DNA from: Poronia punctata
Lineage: Eukaryota; Ascomycota; Sordariomycetes; Xylariales; Xylariaceae
Assembly (NCBI GenBank): GCA_022579005.1
Contig: MU401572.1
Coordinates: forward strand, 33,356-97,355
Direction: 5' to 3'
Length of the DNA stretch: 64,000 nucleotides
The translations under genes were made by a program, and so were the position numbers. Below, in pieces: positions 11,631 through 21,008 of the stretch. Numbering within the stretch: position 1 is the stretch's first letter; each line of letters starts with the position of its first letter. Below the pieces are notes generated by a model that saw nothing but the letters and a program-made list of their open reading frames with translations, did not search any database and was not told the DNA's origin.

Positions 11631-13077
11631 ATCTGGATCTTGTGTAAGTACCAGGCTGTACGTGTAGATAGCATGTACCAGACCCGTTTAATGGAATGGC
11701 GAAATAGCTATTACAAGATACTCGGGCATGGTAGAGATGGATTCGATGAAATAAGGCGGCTTCGACTGCCGTCAAGACAAAATATCCTGAACCAACAGAG
11801 TTGATGACACAGGTTGTCGACGGGGATAGTAATGCCTGCTTGGGGTGAGAGGTAAATGTCAATATGTTGGACACAATTACATGTACCTATGCAGGTTAGG
11901 ACGAAGCACTGCAGTTGCAGTACAGATTTAGAAGCTTGTGGGATTGTGAGCTGTGAAGTTCAATAGAGTTTACACTAATAATAGGTGCATCCAGGTAAAT
12001 ACTATAACCATAACCTTGGATTAGTTCAAACCGGGCTGGCCCGCGTGTAGGTCAAGGAGCTATTGCGAATCGTCTCAGTCGATTTGTAAACAGAGCAAGC
12101 GGATAGGTCCGTGACAAAAGAAGCGCCCAGTTTCAAGTGATCTAATAAATGCTCCCTCACCCCCGTGGGGGAGAGTGTGGACGTCATCAGTTAAACGACT
12201 CACGATAATAGTGACCTGATTCTCTGCCCTGATGGGGCCATTGCTAATTAGAACCTAGCAGGTAGGGTAGCTGCAGCCCGCAGCAAGGGCCTAGACCTAC
12301 AAGTAGGCTAGGTTAGGTTTGAAGTTGTTGCATCAACCATACCACTGGGATAGGATAGGTAACATGCTATGTTTTGGCGATATAAAACAGGCAATTCATA
12401 TTAAGCGCAGAGGTATGATCTTGGTGTATAAAGTACCTAGGCATTACCATCCCTGACTGCTGGCAAAGGCCACTGATGAGACCCAGACAACCTCAACTCA
12501 CTGCACGTATTTGGCAATGAGCAAGGGTGGGTGAAACCACGCCGATAATCGGCCTGTCGTTTAAACCATGAAAGCTTTCATAAAGCTGAAAAAGTTGCAA
12601 AGTTTACCATATACTAAAGAGCTTTCAAAGTCACCAAAATATGTGTATTATTTCTCGAAAAATAATAGATCAGGTTTATTGGAAATGCGGTGTATGTAAC
12701 GCCTGTAACTGGATGGGAACTTAGAAGAGGAGTCTTTGAACTCAGTGCTGAAGTTGTCATTGTGAACAAATTGTTGGGACCGGGACCGGCTCACCCCAAT
12801 GAATGCAGATTGTCCTTTGGTTGCATAAGGCTGACCATGATATAAGGGTACGTATACTGTATAGAGTAATACTACCCTGTGACATGCATCAATTGATCGG
12901 CAAGAAAAATAATTTTTGGGGCTGCCATACGTCTGAACTCACAAGAAGGCCCATCCTTCAAATTTGGTTGAATGAGTCAACTATTTCCAGTATTAAAAAG
13001 CATCTAAGAATTGCCTGCCAGCTCTACTGCCGCTTTCTTTTCACGTCATTCACAGTTACATCCAGAAAATACCCATC
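11631..13077. other. Divergent promoter region between siderophore acyltransferase and ARG4
   Basis: Two divergent genes share about 1.45 kb. No coding region is supported; ORFs at 11548-11874 and 12803-13246 have no domain features. An exact TGAGTCA lies near ARG4 (separate entry). I looked for the ATCWGATAA iron-GATA motif on the acyltransferase side and saw no exact copy. Confidence 0.6.
12973..12979 (+). promoter_or_regulatory. GCN4/CPC1 (general amino-acid control) site TGAGTCA
   Basis: The heptamer TGAGTCA (TGACTCA on the minus strand) lies 99 bp upstream of the ARG4 start codon. It is the exact binding site of the bZIP activator GCN4/CPC1/CpcA, which induces arginine and other amino-acid genes on starvation. 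A near match (CGACTCA) lies at about 12195. Confidence 0.65.
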
Positions 13078-14716
13078 ATGGCTTCAGACAAGAAACCGGA
13101 GACGAACATGTTGTGGGGTGGTCGCTTTAGCGGTATGTATAGACTTACTACCTTCCAGATGTGTCATGGTTACAGGTCAACCATGCGTTTTCCCCATGGG
13201 CGGAATGTCCTTCGTGTTATGGATTCCTTCTGAAAAGCGTGCTTGATGACGGTTGTACAACGGCTAATCGTGTCACAGGCGGTCTGGACCCCCTCATGGT
13301 GTCCTACAACGAGAGCATCTACATAGACAAGGCAGCATATAAACAAGATATTCTGGGAAGCATCGCTTTTGCCCGCGCAAACCACAAAGGCGGTATCTTG
13401 ACGGAAGATGAGTTCCAAAAGATAGAATCCGGCCTTCAAGCCGTAATGAAGGAATGGGTTGACGGCAGTTTCAAAATCATACCTGGGGTCGATGAAGAGT
13501 ATGTCTGACTACGATTTATTTTATGCCGACTTTTTTCATCTATATCTTCTTCTCGAGGCGGGCCGTAACTCACATCGATGTTAGCATCCATACAGCCAAC
13601 GAGCGCCGCCTAGGCGAGATCATTGGCAAGGATGTCGCAGGCAAGCTACACACAGGCCGGAGCCGCAATGAACAGGTAGCATCTGACATGCGCATGTGGC
13701 TACGAGACGAGCTGCGCAAAATCGAGCTACACCTCATCACCTTCTTGCAGGTGACAGCAGAGCGCGCCGAGCGCGAGGTAGACCATGTCATGCCCGGATA
13801 CACGCATCTGCAGCGAGCGCAGCCCGTCCGGTGGAGTCATTTCCTGCTATCCCACGCTCTAGCCTTCGCCACCGACTTGGAGCGCCTGCGCGAAGTCATG
13901 AAGCGCGTCAACCGTAGCCCGCTGGGCTGCGGTGCTCTAGCCGGCAACCCCTTCGGCATTGACCGCGACATGATGGCCGAGGAGCTAGGCTTCGAAGGTG
14001 GCCTTCTCTGGAACTCGATGGGTGCTGTCGCGGACCGTGATTTCGTCGCCGAGACCCTCCAATGGGGTTCCATGTTCATGATGCACATTTCCCGCTGGGC
14101 CGAAGACCTCATCATCTACTCTACAGGCGAATTTGGCTTCGTGCGGCTCGCGGACGCCTATTCGACCGGTAGCTCCCTCATGCCACAGAAGAAGAACCCC
14201 GACAGTCTTGAACTGCTCCGTGGAAAGAGCGGACGCATATTCGGACAAATGTCGGGCTTCATGACGACGCTCAAGGGCCTGCCCAGCACATATAACAAGG
14301 ACCTGCAGGAAAGCTGGGAGGTCATGCTCGATAGCGTAAAGACCGTCAGCGACAGCGTACAAATTGCCGCGGGCGTGCTCGCCACCATGGACATCAGCCC
14401 CGACAAAATGCGCGCCGCTCTCGACCCTTTCATGCTTGCTACGGATATCGCCGACTACCTTGTCCGCAAGGGTGTGCCGTTCCGCGAGACGCACCACATC
14501 TCCGGTCGTGTCGTGGCGCTATCAGAAAAGACAAACACGCCGATGAATGAGCTCTCTTTCGAACAGCTACAGTCGATCGACACTCGGTTCGAGCGCGACA
14601 TCGCCGAATATTTCGACTATGACCGCAGTGTGGAAATGCGATCCGCTCGCGGTGGTACTAGCAAGAGCTGTGTGTTAGAGCAGATTGCAGTCCTGCGGAA
14701 GATGTTGGATAACTAG
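13078..14716 (+). CDS. ARG4: Argininosuccinate lyase
   Basis: The enzyme splits argininosuccinate into arginine and fumarate, the last step of arginine synthesis. Exons are 13078-13132, 13279-13498 and 13585-14716; the joined frame gives 468 aa, the usual length. The start [20 protein letters not shown] is the conserved N-terminus (the WGGRF motif is split by intron 1). Further landmarks are HTGRSRNEQ (about residue 114), the catalytic [10 protein letters not shown] (about 163, His general acid/base region) and the fumarase/aspartase-superfamily signature [11 protein letters not shown] (about 287), whose Ser and Lys are catalytic. Intron 2 ends at GTTAG, restoring [12 protein letters not shown]. 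It converges with MCU, with 312 bp between the stop codons, and has a CPC1 site in its promoter. It is called arg-10 in Neurospora. Confidence 0.97.
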
Positions 14717-15028
14717 ATAGAGATACCTGGTGACCTACCTAAAAGGGGGAATAAAAACAAAGGAAAGGAAATAATGACGCTGGGGGCGTGTGTATATTGC
14801 ATGAAATGGGTAAAGCTTGGTATGGGGAAGGTACGGTTTTTTGTTAGTTGGGAAAACGAAAAAGCGATGGGCATAGACATGAGAAAACTGAAATGTGTGT
14901 GGTCTTCTCTTGATAAATTTCATTAATTGATGTGTGGAGCAAAAAGGCAGCAATTCCCACTCCGTCCCATGTCTACCAACATTAATCCCAATACCATATT
15001 CTAGGCAGGTATCATATTTATCTGTCTA
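14717..15028. other. Short convergent 3' region ARG4/MCU
   Basis: These 312 bp hold the 3' ends of two convergent genes; no other feature is seen. Confidence 0.6.
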
Positions 15029-16554
15029 CTATTTCTTCTCTTGCGTCTTCTTCTCACTCTTGCGCTGCGTCTCCTCGTCCACTTCGGCTGCATCTTCATC
15101 GGTGACAGCCCCCTGTCTCCGTTTCTTATCGTTCTCCTTCTCCAGGACTTCCTTCACCTCTTCTCCACCGAGATCTTTGGTCTCGTCCCAATCCACATCA
15201 TACTCCTCAGCTATAAGTCTGATTTCCCTGCGGAGCGCGTTGGCGTCATGGAGAAGCGCCTCCCACTTCTGAGGTTCGAACCCACGGGCCTGGTATAGAA
15301 TATTCTGCCGCCGCGAGACGGTAATTTTCAGCGCCGCCTGATAGCTTAGGTCCCGGCTGATAAACAGAAACCACAGATAACCGCCCATGATGGTAGTAAG
15401 ACCGGCGAGATACGTCACCGGCTCGACGAGATCCCAGCCGGCGTCCGTGTGGAATGTCACATAGTACACAGTGCACCACCACCCGCTTAGCGCGGCAAAG
15501 CCCGCCTGCGCGAGCCGGTACGCGCCCTGGTGCGCCTGCAAATCACATTCGCTCTTGATTTTCGCCATCTGCTCAACCGTCCTGGACAGACGTCTGAGTC
15601 GACTCCTCATGTAATGCGTCCGGTCGTTGAAGCTGGGCACGTCGACGCGCATCTCGACATCTCTCCCGTCGATATATATGACAAACTCGCGCCCGCGAGC
15701 CGCATCACGGATGAAATCGCCGATTTCCGTGCTACTAGACCACCGAACCCAGTCTTTCTTTTCCGCCGGTGTGTCCTCGCCCTCGCGTCCGAGACCGGAG
15801 TAGGAGGCAATATTGGAGTGGGACTTGTTTTTCCTCTCGCCCTCTTCGTCGCGCTCCGTGCCCTCGGCGAAGAAGTGTATGCTTGGGAGCTTCTCCTGAC
15901 CCTTCTGGTCGCGGACGGCGGGGATCTCGGCTTGGATCAGACGTTCGAGGTACGAAAGCGGTTGCTGCGGATGGACTAGTAATGCCAGTGGCTGTATGTC
16001 TTCGTTCTGGGCCAAGGCTCGGAATTCGCCCTTGTTGCCGTGCTCGTCGTGCGTAGCGTCGACCGGAAGAGGGAGGATCAGCTTCAGAAGTCGAGTCGGG
16101 GTAGTCAGTAGTTTTCCTTGAAAATGATTAGTATGCGCACTATTGCTCCGAGGGAAGACCACGTGGGGGATGAAATACCCTTCGTCATCATCTTATTTTG
16201 GGTGCGCCGGGATTCATCCACGGGCGGCTTATCCCCGCCTTCTCTTTGCCATGGTCGCTTTATCTGTTGTTTTGTGGCTTCCTGTAGCCCATCCTGCACC
16301 TGCTTCTCGAAAGCACGTTGGTCCTTCTTGTCAGTTTTGCGCGCCGACTCGCTTTCTATAAGATCCTTTTTGCGCAGTTGCGACGAGGTAAAAAATCGGT
16401 ATCGCGAACAAGGGGTGAACAACCGTGGTTCGATCGGATTAATGGAACAGTATACGCTATGCCATAGTTTGCGATTTGGTTTGCCGTGGCTCATCGGCCG
16501 TCGAAAGCTCGTGGCAGCTGGTAGCTGAGAGCATGCTCGAGTCGCATAGCTCAT
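15029..16554 (-). CDS. MCU: Mitochondrial calcium uniporter pore subunit
   Basis: This is the pore-forming channel for Ca2+ entry into the mitochondrial matrix. Exons are 16179-16554 and 15029-16116 (minus), giving 487 aa; the 62-bp intron has GTATTT, an ACTAATC branch site and CAAG. The first 70 residues are Arg/Ser-rich, a matrix-targeting sequence ending near [13 protein letters not shown]. The joined frame reads [20 protein letters not shown], the start of the matrix domain, then [21 protein letters not shown] and [18 protein letters not shown]. Two membrane helices (about 327-347 and 360-377) flank the selectivity filter WDLVEP (353-358; Asp and Glu bind Ca2+). Coiled coil follows, with [22 protein letters not shown] and a Lys/Glu tail. 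The start could instead be an upstream in-frame non-ATG codon; ATG at 16554 gives the best presequence. Confidence 0.93.
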
Positions 16555-18309
16555 ATTTTCTTCACAGTGCCATCGGGCAGCCGACAGATAAGTAAGCAAT
16601 GGAGGGAATGTGTTGTAATAATTACGATTTTGGTTACGAGGTTCATCCAAGTGATGGAAGTTAGCAAACAAAGATAAGGTTCAGCTGATGACGTCACATT
16701 TGGGCCTCAGGGGTGCCATTGCTGTGGTTGGTCCAGCTAAGCATTATGCACTATTTAAAGTAGCTCGCGCCTACAAGTAGTCTATCAGGTAAAATTCGGT
16801 TACATGTGTCATGTAGGTCGTCGGCGCTCAGTATCTATGTGTATAAATACCCGTATACGTACGTGTATATGGTATATTTACGTGAATTTTCGACTTCAGA
16901 TATACTATATATCGTTATCAGCCTTGTTTATCATCCGACGTCTTGCCCGTAGCTCCGAAACTACTCAGGTACGCACACGATGCCATGATTAGGTGCTTCC
17001 ACTCGTATTTATAATTTACCCTGGGAATAAACGTTTCCCAGGCCTCGCCATCATTCAGCTTTACGCTACGCCATAGGTTTAAAAGCTGGTACAATTGGCC
17101 ATCTAGTGATTGATTCACGCGTAGATGGCAAATACTTACTTACTTACAGCTCGACGTTTTGGCGTCAATAGAGACAATTAATTATCTCGGCTTTGCGAAG
17201 CCGTTTACAAGAACTCTATTTACTGTACCTCTGTCACGAAACAAAATTAAGACGCCGGGAAAGCAAACAGAACAAAGCTATCTAAACTCATGATACTTGG
17301 TTTTATTACTCGTATTATTTGACCATGAGATTCTGCCTAGCATCTTGAGAAACTAAGACGTTTCTAGTTACTACGCAACAGGCCAGTTTTAATTTTAGAA
17401 ACATTTTGCAGCATAGGGCTAGGTTAGGTGCTCTGAGGCTATGAGCCTATGGGCCATAGGCTATGGCTGATGCGGCCGAGCCTGGGTTCACATTTAAAAG
17501 CAAAACATCCACATACCTAACCCGTACGAGTACGGCCGTGCCTGCCAGCCCTGTCTATTTAAAGACACGGAAAACGGGAAAACAGGGGTGGAATCTTGTA
17601 CGGACTATTCCTAAACCAGTAAATTATACCAGTCTCGGGTGCCGAACTCCGAACAGCTATAGGTTCTATACGTTGTACTTCGGAATAATATGTAGCTTTG
17701 CGATGAACATAGCCGATAGTATACTCCTAGCGGAATATCTTTGGAGTTTCCCTGGAACTAGTTGCGTAGACACGTAGTCGTGAGGTTACACATCACACCA
17801 ACAAAACCTATCAATCCAACCAAGCAGATGAAAAAAGCTTAATTTCACTGCGGTTGCAGACCGACCATGAGAAGTCGACTCGATTGGGACAGGGTCTGAC
17901 ATGGAGGATTGCCTTCCCCACAACGTTAGGAAAAGCCCTATTTAACAACCCTGTCGATTCTGTCAGACACCAGCCTGAACCCCAAACCACCCTGCGGCGC
18001 AGCATCGTTGGGTCTTTTGGAGATAGGTATACATCGGAAGGATTGGAGTCTCTAGGTAACAATATCATGGCTCTAGGAGTGAGCTAGCGGCCGCGTAAGC
18101 GAGGTCGAAAACATACGTACGTGTAGATTGACGAAGAACCCCAAATCCCCGAATGTTATATATGTGCTTTGATCCGTCGATGATGTGAGGAACTTTACTC
18201 CTCTTTTGACCAGTCGAAACTTTTAACTATCCAAAATCTAAGCCAATCTTGACCATCCTTCGCGCCTATACATTTCTCTATCCTTGTGAAAAGAACTTGT
18301 TTATTCACA
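16555..18309. other. Intergenic region 5' of MCU
   Basis: No gene is firmly supported. A perfect CRE palindrome at 16689 is listed separately. A short inverted repeat lies at about 17444-17462 (AGCCTATGG/CCATAGGCT). ORFs of 60-104 codons (16918-17118 minus, 17463-17777 plus, 17811-18068 minus) have ordinary-looking residues but no domain I know. Confidence 0.5.
16689..16696. promoter_or_regulatory. CRE palindrome TGACGTCA upstream of MCU
   Basis: A perfect 8-bp ATF/CREB site lies 135 bp upstream of the MCU start codon. Fungal bZIP factors of the Atf1/AtfA type bind this sequence. The position is right for a proximal promoter element; function is inferred. Confidence 0.45.
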
Positions 18310-18513
18310 ATGGCTAACGATCTTGGAAAAAACTTGGCCATCGCTCTGGGCATTGCTGGTGGAGCAACATTCGTTTTGCTCGTAGTCCTATGCTTCCTGG
18401 CTCATTTCGGGACTCACCTATGCGGCGCAAGGAGAAAGGAAAGATGGTTCAGTCGCAGCCCAGAGGAAGGGATGGTGAACGCCCCCGCTTTCGGCGACAA
18501 ACAACCAGTATGA
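18310..18513 (+). CDS. Small one-helix membrane protein (hypothetical, 67 aa)
   Basis: The ATG sits in a favourable context (CACAATGGCT) after a pyrimidine-rich leader. The protein has a short polar start (MANDLGKN), one strong hydrophobic helix (residues about 9-34, with GIAGG and VLLVVLCFL), then Cys-Gly-Ala-Arg-Arg-Lys-Glu-Arg and an acidic-basic tail ending DKQPV. The basic cluster after the helix predicts N-out/C-in topology. I do not recognise the family. Downstream frames to about 18892 also look coding-like (see findings), so this may be only the first part of a longer or frameshifted gene. Confidence 0.5.
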   Translation: MANDLGKNLAIALGIAGGATFVLLVVLCFLAHFGTHLCGARRKERWFSRSPEEGMVNAPAFGDKQPV

Positions 18514-18670
18514 AGCATCAAACCACCAAGATGCTTCGATGCGTCAAGACGATTCGAAAACAAGGAGGTTACCGATGACCTAAAAGATCTTGCCTGATCT
18601 CAGTGCTCACGAACCCAATACTCGGGAACAAGCTGCGCGCATAAAAGCACTTGGGAACCCTCGGACCAGA

Positions 18671-18695
18671 CCCGACCCGACCCGACCCGACCCGA
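18671..18695. repeat. Minisatellite (CCCGA)5
   Basis: There are five perfect tandem copies of CCCGA. The unit length of 5 bp would change reading frame with every copy gained or lost. Confidence 0.9.
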
Positions 18696-19930
18696 CGATA
18701 TTGCGGGGCTGAATTAGGCATCCGAAAACCGAACCCGAGTATGGGCGCCGGAGAGAGAGACTCCACCTCTTAACCAACACGCCGAAACTGAAATCATATG
18801 GTCTCGGCCAGTCAGACTTCCCCAATATTCAATCATATGAAACGGAAGCACCTCTTCTCATCCGATCCACGACGAAAGGTCTGGAAGCTTGATGCGTACA
18901 CTCGAAAGTACCACCCACTAAAGAGCTAAAGTGAGGTTTTGTGGCTGTGAAAGGCCGCAACTGCTAGTGGCCCACAAGAGCACAGTTCGATCCGGCCAAA
19001 TTCACGGGCATCTGTCGGCGACCGGTGAAGAGAGTGGACTGGATTGTGTTATGCTAGCCCTGGCAGCTGTTATATTGAGTAATATTATACTCCCCGCAGT
19101 CACGTATCGCCATTCGCGAATACCACAATACGAAGACCATTACAGAGACTGGGGACGGATGGAGGAATGCTGGACTGGGCAATAGCTGATGAAGATGGTC
19201 AGATACAACAGATACAGAAATGTATTGATATAGCAGAGCTAGAGCATGTAACCAAAAAAAAAAAAATAGGTCTACTATTCTAGCTCGTCAATATGCAGAT
19301 TCGTGACCACAATCGCCAGCTCTGATGAAAATGGTAGTGATCAATTTGCACAAACCTAACCCAATCGTACGCGCTAGGGGGAACCCATGAGTATCGCATG
19401 TGCTATCATGTCTCTAGAAAGTCCTTGCTTTAAGGGGGCACGGAGGGGATGTATGGAGAATGAGGAGCAAACTATCATATCGCCAAAGTCTAGTCGAAAA
19501 GTGACAGATGAATGAATACCAAATATCCTATGCCTTTTTAACTCTGTTCGCTACGGTCCACGGACGGGAGGGTGACGGTTGGAACCTTCTTCTTCAAGTG
19601 TTCTAGAACACCGTTACCTTAGGAACCTTATAGACGGCATCAGCTGCTTGCCAGCTGTAAAGCGCCAACGTCATCGCCGCAGGGCAATCCCACTCTTGGC
19701 ACGGGGAAGCCTATCGCCCACCTCTACCCGACGTTGCCCCTCCAAATCCGAGGCCAAACAACACCCTCGAGCAACAAAACAGCTATAACCAATACATCCA
19801 CCTAATAAACCCACCTCACACCTCAAATAACACGCCTACAGAAACGCTAGTTATATATAAAAAAACACACAACAGCATCTATCACCGCCCGCCAACAACT
19901 TCCACAAACCACGAAGAAGAGTAGAACAAA

Positions 19931-19965
19931 ACCAACCAACCAACCAACCAACCAACCAACCAACC
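19931..19965. repeat. (CCAA)n microsatellite in the VPS60 leader
   Basis: About 8-9 tandem CCAA units end 15 bp before the VPS60 start codon, so they are probably transcribed as an unstructured, G-free leader. Confidence 0.9.
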
Positions 19966-19979
19966 CACACCCAACAACC

Positions 19980-20624
19980 ATGAACCGCCTCTTCGGCAGC
20001 GCCCCCAAGGGGCCGAAACCAAACCTAAACTCAGCAATAGGCAACATCGACGCGCGCATCTCCTCGGTCGACGTGAAGATAGCCAGCATAAACGCCGAAC
20101 TGCAAACATACCAGGGCAAGATGGCCAAGATGCGCGAAGGACCGGGCAAGAGCGCGCTGAAGCAGAAGGCCCTCAAGGTGCTGCAGCGCCGGAAGCAGTA
20201 CGAGGCGCAGCGCGACCAGCTGCAGAGCCAGGTGTGGAACATGGAGCAGGCCCAGACGTTGCAGGACAATCTGTCGGGCGTCATGACCACCGTGGACGCC
20301 ATGAAGACTACGCAGAAGGAGCTGCGCAAGCAGTACGGCAAGGTCGATCTCGACAAGATCGAGCGCATGCAGGACGAGATGGCCGACTTGCTCGACGTCG
20401 GGAATGAGATACAGGAGACGCTTAGTCGTGGCTACGAGGTCCCCGAAGACGTTGACGAGGCCGAACTTGATGCCGAACTCGAAATGCTCGGGGCGGAAAT
20501 GGAGATGGAGGGCGCTGGCGCTTTGGAGGCTGGTGGTGTGCCCGATTTCATGAGGGATGAGGTGCCCGACTTCATCGACGAACCGCCAGAGTCATCTTCC
20601 AAGGTGCAGGAGGTGGCGAGATGA
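19980..20624 (+). CDS. VPS60: ESCRT-III-associated protein VPS60 (CHMP5/MOS10)
   Basis: This is a Snf7-family protein of the multivesicular-body pathway. VPS60 acts late with the Vta1-Vps4 ATPase in filament disassembly at endosomes. It is a single exon of 214 aa. It starts MNRLFGSAPKGPKPNLNSAI, and the MNRLFG start is diagnostic of VPS60/CHMP5. The basic helical core follows with KMREGPGKSALKQKALKVLQ, then RRKQYEAQRDQLQSQVWNMEQA, helix 3-4 with TTVDAMKTTQKELRKQYGKVD and IQETLSRGYEVPEDVDEAELDAELEML, and an acidic C-terminal region with DFIDEPPE. The ATG immediately follows a (CCAA)n leader; no earlier in-frame ATG exists. Confidence 0.95.
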   Translation: MNRLFGSAPKGPKPNLNSAIGNIDARISSVDVKIASINAELQTYQGKMAKMREGPGKSALKQKALKVLQRRKQYEAQRDQLQSQVWNMEQAQTLQDNLSGVMTTVDAMKTTQKELRKQYGKVDLDKIERMQDEMADLLDVGNEIQETLSRGYEVPEDVDEAELDAELEMLGAEMEMEGAGALEAGGVPDFMRDEVPDFIDEPPESSSKVQEVAR

Positions 20625-21008
20625 AACAATATACAGCGTGACCGGTGGACTGGCACAGTACCAGGACAAGGAGAGGGGGCATTGCGGTTGAGGTGTCTGG
20701 TGTCTGGCGTTATGGATAGTCATGGTTACAGCAACGGAGCACTTCTTATCATCAGATTTTCAAAACCCGGTTTTCTACTCGGTTGGTATTTATGCCTCTA
20801 CGTAGACGTAGACTGTCTAAAGGATATTATATTTATATTGAACCAAATGCGGATATGCTCACTACCTGCCAATCTGGCAACCCTAGTCGACTTCTGCGAG
20901 GACGGACGACAGCACTGCTGCCAGCCGTACGCCCGTGCTCGGGCAAGCCCGGAAACGAATAGTTAAACCCCGTAGCGCCCCAGATAAAACGCCGTTCTTG
21001 ATTTCACG
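20625..21008. other. Convergent 3' region VPS60/FWD-1-like
   Basis: About 380 bp of 3' UTRs between convergent genes; nothing else is seen. Confidence 0.6.

Larger units (their letters stand above)
18514..19979. other. Intergenic region with coding-like fragments and repeats
   Basis: It holds a five-copy CCCGA array (separate entry), three coding-like frames between 18500 and 18892 without a supported splice, an A-run at 19255, and the promoter and 5' UTR of VPS60. No complete gene could be built. Confidence 0.5.

Noticed and set aside
11548..11874. 108-codon minus-strand ORF upstream of the siderophore acyltransferase
   Set aside because: It overlaps the acyltransferase start in another frame; no homology features or splice sites join it to that gene.
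13985..14497. 170-codon minus-strand ORF inside ARG4
   Set aside because: Antisense shadow of ARG4 exon 3; the sense frame has all catalytic motifs.
15268..15284. GAGGTTCGAACCC, a tRNA T-arm-like word
   Set aside because: It lies within the MCU coding exon (…ARGFEPQ…) and no D-arm or acceptor stem surrounds it.
16174..16200. Apparent frame break in the MCU N-terminal region
   Set aside because: A 62-bp intron (16117-16178) with a good branch site restores the conserved [13 protein letters not shown] start of the matrix domain, so it is not a frameshift.
17463..17777. 104-codon ATG ORF on the plus strand
   Set aside because: Ordinary-looking residues but no domain, signal or neighbour evidence; kept out as unsupported.
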